Numbered from the stretch's first letter, positions 31,595 through 41,228 are shown. The stretch is DNA of 47,185 bases from Thalassobacillus devorans MSP14 (GCF_000496835.1 NZ_KI543236.1:1250776-1297960); one strand, 5' to 3'. Notes: generated by a model not told the origin, from the letters alone. Made by a program: numbers and translations.

Positions 31595-32617
31595 TTATTT
31601 GTTACGCTGTCCTTTTGCTAATTTTTTTCTATCCTGTGCTTGGGGAGGTTCTTCCATCCACCCATTTTTAATCATGACTTGTCCACTATTTTTAGCAAAA
31701 CTGAAGGTGTCTTGTGCAATTTTCGCCAGTTTCAGAGGTAGATCACTTCGTAAACTAAAAGCTGAACCAATCGCATTACTTGTAAGACCGAAACTTGAGA
31801 ATACACTGGTTTGATACATCATCATTTTGTCCGAAAATGGGGCGTGAGTTGAATCAGTTGCTGTACCTGCCCACATGGAAGGAGTGTGTATATCACTTTG
31901 CCGCATAGCGTCACTTATCTTGGAAACGATTTTTTTGGCAAGTTCCTTTCCATCCAAAAATATTTTCGCAGCTTCATGATTTTGAGCTGTTTGGGCAAAA
32001 CCCGTCATGAGGGTTATTCCCATTGTATTTGCCTCTAACGCTTGATAAAGGTGGGCAATCTCAATTGTATTTAGAGGTCTTTTATTTGTTAACAGATTAA
32101 ACCCAGACATATATTGTTTATTTCGTGCGAATTCAATATCTTTTGGCATCGGTACATAAGGCGGGCGAGGGATAGCCGAATGCTTTAACAGAAACCCTGT
32201 AGTTTTGTCAAAAGCTTCTTGAGCATCAGCTGAAAAAAGCTGATACAATTTTCTTATATCTTCCCTGTAAGCCATAGATAGATGCATTGTGAAAAGACCC
32301 ATATTGATTTGTGTAATCAAACGTAAGTGCATGATATCAAACATTTCATCGAACAGGCGAGGTGCCCCCGGAGTAACATCTTTTTCCGTAAATCCTACAG
32401 GCAAAACAGCCCCTTCGTCCTGAAATATTTTTATTATGGTTTCTATATGCTTGGCTTCCTTGTCATGATAGGATTGTAAAATATCTTTAGCTTCAGGATT
32501 TTCTGCTTTTTCCATATAATATTCCAAAAACCTCATGTTCATCGTCTTGTTTTGATACCCCATCCAAAGTGTTCCCAGTTCCGCACCTGAAATGGACAGG
32601 TGGTCTGATGTTGTCAT
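31595..32617 (-). CDS. DUF3231 family protein
   Basis: This 340-residue, mainly helical protein is made of two similar halves. Each half begins with an SxxExxxLWxxY segment (SGAELGTLWMGYQ; NTIEIAHLYQALEAN) and has a four-helix-bundle look with conserved Glu and His (YHDKEAKHIETI), resembling ferritin-like folds. This is the DUF3231 pattern of Bacillaceae, commonly linked with spores; the molecular role is unknown. The start follows AAAGGATGA. Neighbouring genes are stress-related (stress protein, msrAB). Confidence 0.85.
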   Translation of the reverse strand: MTTSDHLSISGAELGTLWMGYQNKTMNMRFLEYYMEKAENPEAKDILQSYHDKEAKHIETIIKIFQDEGAVLPVGFTEKDVTPGAPRLFDEMFDIMHLRLITQINMGLFTMHLSMAYREDIRKLYQLFSADAQEAFDKTTGFLLKHSAIPRPPYVPMPKDIEFARNKQYMSGFNLLTNKRPLNTIEIAHLYQALEANTMGITLMTGFAQTAQNHEAAKIFLDGKELAKKIVSKISDAMRQSDIHTPSMWAGTATDSTHAPFSDKMMMYQTSVFSSFGLTSNAIGSAFSLRSDLPLKLAKIAQDTFSFAKNSGQVMIKNGWMEEPPQAQDRKKLAKGQRNK

Positions 32618-32684
32618 ATCTAAATCATCCTTTTTAAAACATTTATCTTTAATCTGCCTCCATTCTTACATATTTATTACTTTT

Positions 32685-32745
32685 AAAAAAAGTGCCTGAC
32701 CCCCACTGCTTTAATTTCTTAAAGGTTAGGGAAAGGCACTTTTTT
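32685..32745 (-). terminator. Hairpin with A/T runs downstream of msrAB
   Basis: AAAAAAAGTGCCT and AGGCACTTTTTT pair around a 35-nt loop. It could terminate msrAB on the minus strand. The GTGCCTGACCCCC part resembles a common Bacillaceae IS-border motif, so it may be a remnant of an inserted repeat. Confidence 0.55.
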
Positions 32746-32853
32746 AAATGTTCAGCTATTTTCTTTATATTTTTCCAATACATACTCCATTTTTGCGGCA
32801 GTTGCCAAGTGGGAATTGTTTTAAATACTTCTATTCATATCCCGAGAGGCCCA

Positions 32854-33816
32854 TCAATCAAACAAATAACGTAGATATCCATACCCTTCTTCTTCCATCT
32901 TATCCTTAGGTACGAATTTGAGTGCTGCGGAATTGATGCAGTAGCGCAGGCCGCCTTTATCTCTTGGACCGTCCTCGAAAACATGTCCTAGGTGGGAATC
33001 CCCTTCTTGGCTGCGAACCTCGGTCCGAATCATTCCGTGGGAAGTATCGGTATTTTCGGCAACTTGCTGTTTTTCGATCGGTTTGGTAAAGCTTGGCCAT
33101 CCGCAGCCTGCATCGTATTTATCCTTAGAACTAAATAACGGTTCCCCGGATACGATATCTACATAAATGCCCTCTTCTTCGTTATCGTTATATTCATTAC
33201 GAAAAGGAGGTTCTGTCCCATTTTCCTGGGTGACAAAATACTGCATTTCTGTCAGCCGATGCTTCAGTTCATCTTTGTCCTTTTTATAACCCCAGTTTTC
33301 TTTGATGAAATCAGCTCTGCCTGATCCTTTTTTATACAAGTTATAATGAAAAGACTGTTTTTTATAATAGTCCTGATGTGCTTCTTCAGCAGGATAAAAC
33401 GGTTTTGCTGGCAGTATTTTGGTCACAATCGGATTTTTGAATTTGCCACTTTCCTCTAGATTTCGTTTACTGTTTTCAGCTATTTGTTTCTGCTCGTCGT
33501 CATGGTAAAATATGGCAGTTGTGTAATGTTCTCCGCGATCATTGAATTGTCCTCCTGGATCAGTAGGGTCGATCTGCTGCCAAAATATTTCCACCAATCG
33601 GCCATAAGAAAAAAATTCAGGGTTATAAGTGATTTCTACCGCTTCCACGTGCCCCGTGTCTTTCTTAAAAACATCTTCATAGGAAGGGTTCTCTGTACGG
33701 CCACCGGTATATCCGGAAACCACCTTCTCTATTCCCGGCCGTTCATCAAACGGCTCGACCATGCACCAGAAACAGCCTCCAGCAAATGTCGCTTTTTTCA
33801 AGTTCTGTTCAGACAT
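32854..33816 (-). CDS. msrAB: Bifunctional methionine sulfoxide reductase MsrA-MsrB
   Basis: This 320-residue fusion repairs both S- and R-methionine sulfoxides. MsrA (about 1-165) has the catalytic motif GGCFWCM; MsrB (about 175-315) has [13 protein letters not shown] and the catalytic RYCINSAAL. The MsrB half lacks the two CxxC zinc pairs, as in some Bacillus relatives. Catalytic positions are Cys codons, not TGA. The start at 33816 is set by GGGAGG seven bases upstream; twelve extra in-frame codons upstream have no site. The protein is cytoplasmic. Confidence 0.95.
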   Translation of the reverse strand: MSEQNLKKATFAGGCFWCMVEPFDERPGIEKVVSGYTGGRTENPSYEDVFKKDTGHVEAVEITYNPEFFSYGRLVEIFWQQIDPTDPGGQFNDRGEHYTTAIFYHDDEQKQIAENSKRNLEESGKFKNPIVTKILPAKPFYPAEEAHQDYYKKQSFHYNLYKKGSGRADFIKENWGYKKDKDELKHRLTEMQYFVTQENGTEPPFRNEYNDNEEEGIYVDIVSGEPLFSSKDKYDAGCGWPSFTKPIEKQQVAENTDTSHGMIRTEVRSQEGDSHLGHVFEDGPRDKGGLRYCINSAALKFVPKDKMEEEGYGYLRYLFD

Positions 33817-33906
33817 ATTTAAACCTCCCAAAAGAAAGTGTGTGCATAACACGTATTTCCCTCATTCTTTCTGTTTTAAGAAAAAAAATCAAGTCACATG
33901 CACAGC

Positions 33907-34437
33907 TCAAATATATAATTTGGGCTGTGATATGCCTTGATTGGAACGGGGGGATTCACTAGAACGCAGCTCACCGGGAGACTCATCGCGTCTCCTATTA
34001 CTTTCCCGATTGCTTCTCACTCTTGATTCCATTCGTTCCGGAGACCCCGAATTACTTTCTGCCTGTGATTCTGTTTCTTCGTCAGGCTCCCGCATAATTT
34101 TCCATAGATTGATCAATGTGGGGATGTTTTTCATCATCGGTCCATACTGCTGGATCATCGGTGCAGCACTCTGAGCCACTTTCAGTACTTGTTGGGCGTT
34201 ACCAAGCATGGATGCAAAATCAGTACCGCCACCCTGGACGGCACCACCTACCCCACGCGCTGCAGCACCTGCTCCTCTTTTAGCTAAAAGCTTGGATAAA
34301 AACCCTTGCTTTTGCGGAACTCCCCCGAACTGATTGCCAACTCCGAATTGATTGCCATAAGAACCGATTTGAAAAGGCGATTGCCCTCCAAACCCTGGTG
34401 GTCTTCCTCCCATCGGAGGTCTTGCAGGTGGAAACAT
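33907..34437 (-). CDS. VrrA/YqfQ-like protein, low-complexity N- and C-termini
   Basis: This 176-residue protein starts with a Pro/Gly/Phe-rich segment (FPPARPPMGGRPPGFGGQ, then Gln-Phe-Gly repeats), followed by a conserved helical core (MLGNAQQVLKVAQSAAPMIQ, YGPMMKNIPTLINLWKIM). The tail is charged and rich in Ser, Arg and Glu. The core matches the VrrA/YqfQ family of Bacillus. The N-terminal repeats resemble spore-surface proteins, and in B. anthracis vrrA is a variable-repeat locus. GGAGGG precedes the ATG. Confidence 0.8.
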   Translation of the reverse strand: MFPPARPPMGGRPPGFGGQSPFQIGSYGNQFGVGNQFGGVPQKQGFLSKLLAKRGAGAAARGVGGAVQGGGTDFASMLGNAQQVLKVAQSAAPMIQQYGPMMKNIPTLINLWKIMREPDEETESQAESNSGSPERMESRVRSNRESNRRRDESPGELRSSESPRSNQGISQPKLYI

Positions 34438-34505
34438 ATCTATCCCTCCGTACTCATTCTCTCGTCATAGGATAGTATATGTGAAGCGGTTAAGTTTGCA
34501 TGGGC

Positions 34506-35192
34506 TTAAGCCTTTGTTACTTGTTGAGGCAACTGCCAAACAATTGGCGACTCCCCTATTTCCTCCAGGAAACGATTAGCTTTAGAAAATGGACGACTGC
34601 CAAAAAATCCCCGATAGGCTGATAATGGACTAGGATGTGGGGATTGAATCACAAAGTGACGGCCGCGATCGACAAACGAAGCCTTTTTCTGCGCATGTTT
34701 TCCCCATAGCATGAATACTACCGGCTTTTCTCTTTCATTCAACGCTTCAATGACTTCATCGGTGAATGTTTCCCAGCCTGCCCCCTGGTGGGAATGCGCC
34801 TGATGGGCCCTGACAGTCAGTACATTATTCAATAATAACACCCCTTGCTCGGCCCACGGTTTTAAAAATCCATGATCGGGTATTTCGAACCCTACGTCTG
34901 CTTCCAGCTCTTTATAGATGTTTTTTAAAGATGGCGGTATATCAATTCCCGGCTTTACTGAAAAACTGAAGCCATGTGCCTGTTGCGGACCATGATAAGG
35001 ATCTTGTCCTAAAATGACTACTTTTGTTTCTTGATAAGATGTAGTATGTAAGGCTTGATAGATCTCATGCATATCGGGATAAACGGTATGATAGGAGTAT
35101 TCTTTTTTCAGAAACTCCCGAAGCTTCTGGTAGTATGGTTTTTCAAACTCCTGTTCCAACAGCGGAGCCCAATCGTTATGCAAAATCTTCAT
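34506..35192 (-). CDS. ung: Uracil-DNA glycosylase
   Basis: This 228-residue family-1 enzyme removes uracil from DNA. The water-activating motif GQDPYHG, the uracil-binding LLLNNVLTV and the DNA-intercalating [11 protein letters not shown] are all intact. The start at 35192 follows GGGAGGGG; seven upstream in-frame codons lie in the ribosome binding site region. The gene lies alone, downstream of the candidate 26-residue peptide gene. Confidence 0.96.
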   Translation of the reverse strand: MKILHNDWAPLLEQEFEKPYYQKLREFLKKEYSYHTVYPDMHEIYQALHTTSYQETKVVILGQDPYHGPQQAHGFSFSVKPGIDIPPSLKNIYKELEADVGFEIPDHGFLKPWAEQGVLLLNNVLTVRAHQAHSHQGAGWETFTDEVIEALNEREKPVVFMLWGKHAQKKASFVDRGRHFVIQSPHPSPLSAYRGFFGSRPFSKANRFLEEIGESPIVWQLPQQVTKA

Positions 35193-35254
35193 ATGCTTCC
35201 CCTCCCTTGGCACTCTATTAAAATAATAACAAAACCTATCAAGTAAACAAAAAA

Positions 35255-35283
35255 ATTCTCCAGGAATATGCAGCCTGGAGAAT
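35255..35283 (-). terminator. Terminator downstream of the candidate 26-residue membrane peptide
   Basis: ATTCTCCAGG and CCTGGAGAAT pair perfectly around a 9-nt loop, followed on the minus strand by TTTTTTT. It follows the peptide stop codon by about 25 nt and precedes ung. Confidence 0.88.
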
Positions 35284-35308
35284 TGGAATGGTTTTCACTG
35301 TAAAACTT

Positions 35309-35389
35309 TTACTCTGACACTAAATCTGCCGTAATAATCAAACCGATGAAACCACTTAGAATCAAACCAAACAAAACACTGCTGAGCAT
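35309..35389 (-). CDS. Candidate 26-residue single-span membrane peptide
   Basis: The ORF starts with ATG at 35389 and encodes 26 residues: MLSSVLFGLILSGFIGL, then an Ile-Ile-Thr-Ala-Asp tail ending Val-Ser-Glu. It would form one membrane helix with an acidic end. GGGGGGAAG lies five bases upstream, a TATACT -10-like element lies about 40 nt further up, and a strong terminator follows 26 nt after the stop. These together suggest a short dedicated transcript. No family is recognised; small sporulation or membrane-regulatory peptides are the nearest idea. Confidence 0.5.
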   Translation of the reverse strand: MLSSVLFGLILSGFIGLIITADLVSE

Positions 35390-35573
35390 GTTATCTTCCC
35401 CCCATTGAAAATATTCATGTAGCTTACTCTTAGTATAAAATGAATATCTCTAAAAATAACGTGTGGAATGTGGCTATTCTTTGAAACTTACTGGTCCAAG
35501 GGAGGGAAATAATTCAGCAAAGTATTTCCCGGGGAAGCGCAAAAACAGACGTTTTTCCCTAAGTGTTGATCTT

Positions 35574-35822
35574 TTAATTGACGCTATATAGCGAAATTAG
35601 TTGATATTTGCAAGTGGTCTGCTGATTTTTGAAAGTCAATTCGACAACTTTCCCGCTTCCGATCAAATCTGCATCCGGATGACGCTTGATTTCAATCATT
35701 TCCTCAATGGGAAATATTTTATATCCCTCAAAAGTGATTTCAAATATGTTATCTTCTGTATTGATTCGCTTTTCCTGGCCTTCGGTAATCATTTTCCACT
35801 CCATTGAAAAGGGTGTAGACAT
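35574..35822 (-). CDS. Small DUF2584-like protein
   Basis: This 82-residue soluble, beta-rich protein starts MSTPFSMEWKMITEGQEKR and ends TTCKYQLISLYSVN. The pattern (EGYKIFPIEEMIEIKR in the middle, CxYQLISL near the end) resembles the DUF2584 family of Bacillus, from memory only. AGGTATAGCC precedes the ATG. The function is unknown, and the neighbours give no clue. Confidence 0.7.
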   Translation of the reverse strand: MSTPFSMEWKMITEGQEKRINTEDNIFEITFEGYKIFPIEEMIEIKRHPDADLIGSGKVVELTFKNQQTTCKYQLISLYSVN

Positions 35823-35884
35823 GGCTATACCTCCGCTCTCATTTACTTTTATCCTATTTAATTACAAGGAGAATTACAAGCATC

Positions 35885-36241
35885 TTAATGGTAGCGGCGA
35901 TATTTTTTTTCAGGAAGGTTGAATAACCGTGCTTCGAAAGGAAACGAAACCCCGTGTCTGGTGAGTATCTTTTTATTAGATTCAAACAAATATCCAGCTT
36001 TTTCTTGCTTGTGTGAGGAAGCATCCAGCAAATGAATAATCGTCTGCAGGGCAATCGTCATTTCGATGATGTCTGACTGATCTTTTACATCCAGATCCGG
36101 TAAGTGAAAAATATCGGTGTTTCCTAACTGTTTTAAATAAGAGGTAGAAAGATAACATGGTAACACTTCTTCTTGAAAATGTCCCCATAACCCGTGTAAA
36201 GCTTCTACCTGAGCTGTCGTTGGTGCATTAATAACTTTCAT
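35885..36241 (-). CDS. Small YhcU/DUF5365-like protein
   Basis: This 118-residue helical protein starts MKVINAPTTAQVEALHGLWG and has the segments FQEEVLPCYLSTSYLKQL, IIEMTIALQTIIHLL and KKILTRHGVSFPFEARLF. The order matches my memory of B. subtilis YhcU (DUF5365). I chose ATG 36241, since GAGAGGGCG lies before it; nine in-frame codons upstream have no site. The function is unknown. Confidence 0.68.
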   Translation of the reverse strand: MKVINAPTTAQVEALHGLWGHFQEEVLPCYLSTSYLKQLGNTDIFHLPDLDVKDQSDIIEMTIALQTIIHLLDASSHKQEKAGYLFESNKKILTRHGVSFPFEARLFNLPEKKYRRYH

Positions 36242-36315
36242 ATGGAACGCCCTCTCTGCTTCTAACATGTGCAGTTAATAATATAACATGAGAGAAACAT
36301 AATTTTAAAAAGTAA

Positions 36316-39300
36316 TTAATGGAATACAAACTCTACATTTGAGCCTTCCGGACTTGGGGAAATATGAAGCTTCGCTTTAATTTCCTCTTTTAACTGTGGA
36401 ACATGGGAAATGATGCCAAGCATACGGTTGCCATCCTGCAAATCTTTTAAGCACCCGATCGCTTGCTCTAATGACAAATCATCCAGTGTGCCGAAGCCTT
36501 CATCGATAAATAGTGTATCCAGCTGGACTCCTCCTGCATGTGCCTGTACGACATCAGCCATCCCTAAGGCAAGGCTCAGTGCAGCTTTGAATCCCTCACC
36601 GCCTGAAAGTGTACGGACAGAGCGCTGCAGTCCTGTGTGATGATCCATCACCTCCAGATCAAGCCCACTCTGGGCACCACGTTTTGCGACCTGGTCACTT
36701 CTGATCAACTGGTAGCGATGATCCGTCATTTGATCGAAGCGGATGTTTGCCTGCATTAAAATCTCATCTAAGAACGCAGAAAGAACGTACCGTTCAAACG
36801 ATAAACGCAAATGATTTTCTCCCCTGGCTAAATCGGCAAGTTCACCAATATCATAATAATCGTTAAGCAATTGCTCCTGCTCCTTGTATAAGGATTCCAC
36901 CGCTGTTTGGACGTCCTGGATCATTTTAAGTTGCAGCCCGGCCTCGTTTTTACGCGAATCTAACGCTTCCTTCACTTTCTCTTCCTGCTCGAGCTTTGCC
37001 TGTAATAATTCTATTTCAGGTTCTTCCCTATCTTTCAAATACGCTTCCAGTTCCGCTGTCTGCTCTACAATTGTTGCCAGTTTCTGCTTGTACTGTTCCA
37101 GTTTATGTTTCAATTCTTCCCATTCCGACTTAGGAAGCTTGACCGCCTGGTAGGCTTCTATGCTGGCAAATTCATGCTTGCTTAGCTGTTCCTGTAATTC
37201 TTCCTGCCATTTGGCGGCCGTCTGCCTGCTTTCTTCGGTATAATTGGTGAGCTCAGAAACTTCCACTTCCAGTTTTTGCAACTGTTCTTTCTTCTCTTCA
37301 TACTGTTTTTTAGCCTTTTCCCAATCTTCTTTAGCTTGTTGAGAATCACGTTCCATACGTGCAATTCTTTCTTTCATTTGCCCTAAACTATCCAGGGTGG
37401 TGATCATACCTTCACTCAACTGTTCGATCCATGTTTCTGTTTTTACCATACTGTTCTCAAGCTGATTATATTGTTCCTGTTCAGCTTCCAGTTCGCTCTG
37501 ATAGGCTTCCAGCTGCTTATCCAATCGCTTGGCTTTTTCGTGTGCAGCAGCTATTTCTTTCAGCCTGACCTCTATTTCCGCTATTTTCTGCTGATACATA
37601 TCAATCGTTTCGGCCTGGTTTTGCTGTGCTTTCTTAATCGTTTCCGCCTGGAGGTCCGGAACATGCTCAGCCACTTCTTCGTGGACCGTTACGAGCAGCT
37701 GTTTTTGTGACTTTCCTTCAGCTTCCAGTTGTATATATTGCTCTTGCTCTTTCTTGACAGCTTCCTCAGCCTGACGATACTTCTCTTGTAACTGCTCGAC
37801 AACCTCCAACGATGAATTTCCCTCGCTGGATGCTCCTGCCGGTGAAGGGTGGTGTTCAGAACCGCACACCGGGCAGGGTTCTCCTGCTTCCAGGGAATGA
37901 GCTAACAGGAAAGCGTGCTGCTGATTCAATTCTTTTTGTTTTTCATCCAGCTGATTCTTAATATGCTCGGCTTCCGAAACTTTTTTATCGTATTGGCGCT
38001 TGAAGTTCCGGTACGTGTCTCGCATGTTCAGGATGTCATCATTGACTTTGACCAGTTTTTCGATTCTATTTTGAATGGTTTTTTGTTCTTGAAAATCCTG
38101 TTTCCATTGATAATACGATTTATTCCATTCACTTTCCTGCTTAAGCAGCCCTTGAAGCTCTGTTCTTTCCCGTTTGTTCGCTTCGACTGCCTGCTTCAGC
38201 TTGTAAATAGCTTGAGCTTTTACTTCCAGCTGCTTTCCGGTTTTTTCTTTCTCTTCGTGAAGGACTTTCAGTTTGTTAAGCTTCTCCAGTTCCTCTTTTT
38301 TTCGTTTGATATCTTCTTTTAACCGCTCTCGCTCTGGCTCTTTTTCTGATTCTTGTTCATAAGTTTTTTGAAGCGTTGTGAACTGTTCGCGACTTTCAGC
38401 AAGATAAGTCTGCTTTTGTTCTAACTGAGCTTTCAAGCGTTCATAGTCCTGTCGGCGGCTCTTCCACTGCTCCTCGACCGGTACCACTTCCATCGCATTT
38501 TCTGCTTGGGAAAGTCTGTCTTTCACTTTTTCCATTTCCGGCTGTTGCTGCATTAATGCCTGTTTTTCTTCCTGGTATTTTTTCAGCCTCGAAAAATCTT
38601 CCTGCAACTGCTTTGCCTGGTAAAATGATTCCTGCGTCTTTTTTAACTTGACGTTTTGTTTCGTCAATTGCTCCTCTACATACTGGAGGGAATTTTGGCC
38701 CTGTTTTTCCTTTTGTTCCAGCAATGTCAGAATCTCTTTCGGATCTTCCAACGTATCTACGGCGTCTTCTTCCTCCCAGGCTACTTTATTTGTCTCCTGT
38801 TTGATTTTCCATTGATACTGGCTGATTTCTTCTTTTAATTGCCTGGAGTGCTGTTTAAGCTCCTCGGTGACTCTTTCATAAAAATGGGTATGGAAAATGC
38901 GCTGGAGAATCTCTTCCCGTTCTTTACTGTTTTCTGAAATAAGCTTTCGGAATTCTCCTTGTGGAATCATAATCATCTTCCGAAATTGCTCATAATCGAG
39001 GCTGATCATCTCTTCCAGCGTTTCATTCACTTCTTTTATACGAGAAGCTACCAATATTTCTTTATCTCCATCAAGAATGTATAATTCTGCTTTCGCAGGA
39101 TCCTCGGTGAATCCCTCGCCTCTCGCTTTTTTCTTCGGCTGTTTCGGCGTTCGGATAACACGGTAGGTTTTTCCTCTCAACTCAAACACAAATTCAACAC
39201 TTGTCTGTTCATCCGGCTCAGCAAAGTGACTGCGCAAGGTATCCTGGTCGCGATCGCTGCCGCTTGCTTTTCCGTACAATGCAAAGCACATGGCATCAAA

Positions 39301-39432
39301 TATCGTCGTTTTGCCAGCCCCAGTTGGACCAGTCACTAGAAATATCGACTCTTCGCCAAGCCTGCTGAAATCGATATGCTGTCGTCCACGATAAGGTCCG
39401 AATGCGGTAACTGTTAACTTAATAGCTTTCAT
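36316..39432 (-). CDS. sbcC: Exonuclease subunit SbcC (Rad50-type SMC ATPase)
   Basis: This 1038-residue protein has split ABC ATPase halves at both ends: Walker A GPTGAGKTT near residue 36 with the N-terminal GPYRGRQHIDF, and a C-terminal signature LSGGEGFKAALSLALG with Walker B DTLFIDEGFGTLD. Between them runs a long coiled coil, broken near residue 519 by the zinc hook CPVCGSEHHP, which joins two molecules. With SbcD it forms the nuclease that opens hairpins and cuts DNA ends. The start lies one base after the sbcD stop (TGA-C-ATG), so the two are coupled. Confidence 0.96.
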   Translation of the reverse strand: MKAIKLTVTAFGPYRGRQHIDFSRLGEESIFLVTGPTGAGKTTIFDAMCFALYGKASGSDRDQDTLRSHFAEPDEQTSVEFVFELRGKTYRVIRTPKQPKKKARGEGFTEDPAKAELYILDGDKEILVASRIKEVNETLEEMISLDYEQFRKMIMIPQGEFRKLISENSKEREEILQRIFHTHFYERVTEELKQHSRQLKEEISQYQWKIKQETNKVAWEEEDAVDTLEDPKEILTLLEQKEKQGQNSLQYVEEQLTKQNVKLKKTQESFYQAKQLQEDFSRLKKYQEEKQALMQQQPEMEKVKDRLSQAENAMEVVPVEEQWKSRRQDYERLKAQLEQKQTYLAESREQFTTLQKTYEQESEKEPERERLKEDIKRKKEELEKLNKLKVLHEEKEKTGKQLEVKAQAIYKLKQAVEANKRERTELQGLLKQESEWNKSYYQWKQDFQEQKTIQNRIEKLVKVNDDILNMRDTYRNFKRQYDKKVSEAEHIKNQLDEKQKELNQQHAFLLAHSLEAGEPCPVCGSEHHPSPAGASSEGNSSLEVVEQLQEKYRQAEEAVKKEQEQYIQLEAEGKSQKQLLVTVHEEVAEHVPDLQAETIKKAQQNQAETIDMYQQKIAEIEVRLKEIAAAHEKAKRLDKQLEAYQSELEAEQEQYNQLENSMVKTETWIEQLSEGMITTLDSLGQMKERIARMERDSQQAKEDWEKAKKQYEEKKEQLQKLEVEVSELTNYTEESRQTAAKWQEELQEQLSKHEFASIEAYQAVKLPKSEWEELKHKLEQYKQKLATIVEQTAELEAYLKDREEPEIELLQAKLEQEEKVKEALDSRKNEAGLQLKMIQDVQTAVESLYKEQEQLLNDYYDIGELADLARGENHLRLSFERYVLSAFLDEILMQANIRFDQMTDHRYQLIRSDQVAKRGAQSGLDLEVMDHHTGLQRSVRTLSGGEGFKAALSLALGMADVVQAHAGGVQLDTLFIDEGFGTLDDLSLEQAIGCLKDLQDGNRMLGIISHVPQLKEEIKAKLHISPSPEGSNVEFVFH

Positions 39433-39433
39433 G

Positions 39434-40585
39434 TCATTTCACCCGCTCTTCAGTCATTAATTTATTGATGACTTGTTCAATGTGCCTGCTCCGCTTTTCA
39501 GGGATAGCATCCCCTTTCATTTCTTCATAAAAGGAAGCAAATAAATCCGTATGGGACATTTCCTGACGTTCTTTGATTTTTGTCAGATCCTCCAGCTTCT
39601 TTTGCGACGAGAGCATATTTCGCTCGAGTCGCAAAATGTTTGGATACTTCCTGCGTAACTTCCCCATCGGATCCACTAACTGACCGTCATCCAGCAATTT
39701 TACATGAAGATAATTTTCTGGATGATCCGGTAATTCCAGATTCAAAAAGTCATCCAGGTAGCCTTCTACGACTTCAAGGTCACGTCGAGGCTTAAGGGGA
39801 ACTTGTCTGATTGTGGTATCTCCACCGGTCAGTTCTACAACCGTGACACCCTTTCGGTGATTCGCTTCAGAAAAAGAATACTTTAAGATGGAGCCACTGT
39901 AACGAATATGCTCAGACCTTACCCGTTGTGGCTGGTGCAAGTGCCCTAATGCCACGTAAGAGAAGTCCTCGAACAGTTCCGCATCGACATACGGACTTCC
40001 ACCTACCATCGATAACCTTTCCTCCGACTCCGTTTCCATCCCTCCAGCTAAAAAGGAATGACCGATCCACACATGGCGTTCTGACATATCATGGTTGGAT
40101 TTTATATGGTCAATCATCCGTTCTGCGGCCTGATGATGAGATTGCACGCTATCATCGTCAAAAAACTGTCTTACTTCCGCTGGTTCCAAATAAGGTACGA
40201 GATGAAAATGGACAGGGCCATGTCCGTCTGTTAGCGTGACAGGGTGAAATTCACCTTTTAATTTAGTATCCAAATATAATTGCTGGGACCGGAATAACTG
40301 ACTCCCGAACTCCAGTCTGTCCGGACTATCATGATTTCCCGAAATTGCTAATACCGGAATTTTCTTATCGATGACCAATTCCGTCAAAACATCATTTAAC
40401 AATTCAACCGCTTCTCTCGGAGGTATCGAACGATCATATAAATCACCCGCGATTATAATCGCATCCGGCTGCTCGTCATCTACTATCTTCAAAAATTCCT
40501 GTAAAATATAACGCTGGTCCTCCGTCATATGTACACTGTTGACGATTTTGCCAAGATGCCAGTCTGCGGTATGTAATAGTTTCAT
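39434..40585 (-). CDS. sbcD: Exonuclease subunit SbcD (Mre11-type nuclease)
   Basis: This 383-residue metallophosphoesterase has the five usual motifs: DWHLGK near residue 8, GDLYDR, SGNHDSP, WIGHSF and GHLHQP. These bind two manganese ions. The C-terminal capping domain follows after residue 270. It pairs with SbcC downstream to process DNA ends and palindromes. GAGGTTATT precedes the ATG. It is the first gene of the sbcDC operon. Confidence 0.96.
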   Translation of the reverse strand: MKLLHTADWHLGKIVNSVHMTEDQRYILQEFLKIVDDEQPDAIIIAGDLYDRSIPPREAVELLNDVLTELVIDKKIPVLAISGNHDSPDRLEFGSQLFRSQQLYLDTKLKGEFHPVTLTDGHGPVHFHLVPYLEPAEVRQFFDDDSVQSHHQAAERMIDHIKSNHDMSERHVWIGHSFLAGGMETESEERLSMVGGSPYVDAELFEDFSYVALGHLHQPQRVRSEHIRYSGSILKYSFSEANHRKGVTVVELTGGDTTIRQVPLKPRRDLEVVEGYLDDFLNLELPDHPENYLHVKLLDDGQLVDPMGKLRRKYPNILRLERNMLSSQKKLEDLTKIKERQEMSHTDLFASFYEEMKGDAIPEKRSRHIEQVINKLMTEERVK

Positions 40586-40733
40586 AGAATAACCTCACTT
40601 TCAAGCTTAAATACCAGTTCTAATTATAAGTCTATTATACACGAACATGGGTTCCGTTACGAACAACAGGGAAATGTTACCTTTTGATAAATGAAAAACC
40701 GCACAACCATCTGGCTGCACGATTTCATTGCAC

Positions 40734-40955
40734 TTATTCCTGTTCATCTCTTTGATACGTCTCCCACAACTGATCAAAAACACGAAGTGCTTCAGGAAAT
40801 GGAGCATTCCATTCCAGATAGTCACTAACCTCATGGTAAGATGTAGATTGCTTAGGAAAACTATGATCCTCAAACATCCAGTCGGCCAATTGTTTTTCAT
40901 GATCCTGCTGCTTATTTCCTCTGAATCGCATCATATAATGGTAAAATGAACGCAC
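40734..40955 (-). CDS. yozE: YozE family protein (UPF0346)
   Basis: This 73-residue, helical, SAM-domain-like protein has RSFYHYMMRFRG, ADWMFEDHSFPKQSTSYHEV and SDYLEWNAPFPEALRVFDQLW. This closely follows the YozE pattern (FYHY, EDHSFPK, YHE, SDYLE). It starts with GTG at 40955; GGGGAG lies six bases before it. The function is unknown. It stands alone with a weak terminator-like hairpin and T run at about 40690-40717. Confidence 0.9.
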   Translation of the reverse strand: MRSFYHYMMRFRGNKQQDHEKQLADWMFEDHSFPKQSTSYHEVSDYLEWNAPFPEALRVFDQLWETYQRDEQE

Positions 40956-41108
40956 CCAAAGCTCCCCCTTACTTCTTACAAACTATTGTATAAGTTTTAT
41001 CATGGTTTCTCGTTAAAATCAATGGATGAGTGATAAACCTCACTTTCAGGGCTGAAGTAACCTGTTATTATATAGGTGTGCAAGTGATGATCCTTTGTTT
41101 GTGTCTTG

Positions 41109-41143
41109 GCCTTGACTGTAAAAGCAGTCGAGGTCTTTTTTTT
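41109..41143 (+). terminator. Orphan plus-strand terminator
   Basis: CCTTGACTG and CAGTCGAGG pair around TAAAAG and are followed by TC and eight T. No gene on the plus strand leads into it; the nearest plus-strand gene is many kilobases away. A short RNA or an eroded small gene may end here. Confidence 0.8.
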
Positions 41144-41191
41144 ATACTCGCATCACCAGTCCAACATCTTCCACTTGCTAATAACTTATTT

Positions 41192-41226
41192 AAAAAACCC
41201 GCTGTCTCAAGGAACAGCGGGTTTTT
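41192..41226 (-). terminator. Terminator of tatC
   Basis: AAAAACCCGCTGT and ACAGCGGGTTTTT form a perfect 13-bp stem with an 8-nt loop directly after the tatC stop. Confidence 0.92.
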
Positions 41227-41228
41227 GA

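Larger units (their letters stand above)
40956..41228. other. Intergenic gap yozE-tatC
   Basis: The gap is about 273 nt. It contains an orphan plus-strand terminator (41109-41143) preceded by a GTGCAAGTGATG segment that looks like the start of a tiny gene, and the tatC terminator (41192-41226). No complete gene is supported. Confidence 0.5.

Noticed and set aside
32854-33816. Selenocysteine in MsrA or MsrB
   Set aside because: The catalytic codons are Cys codons, and the frame contains no internal TGA.
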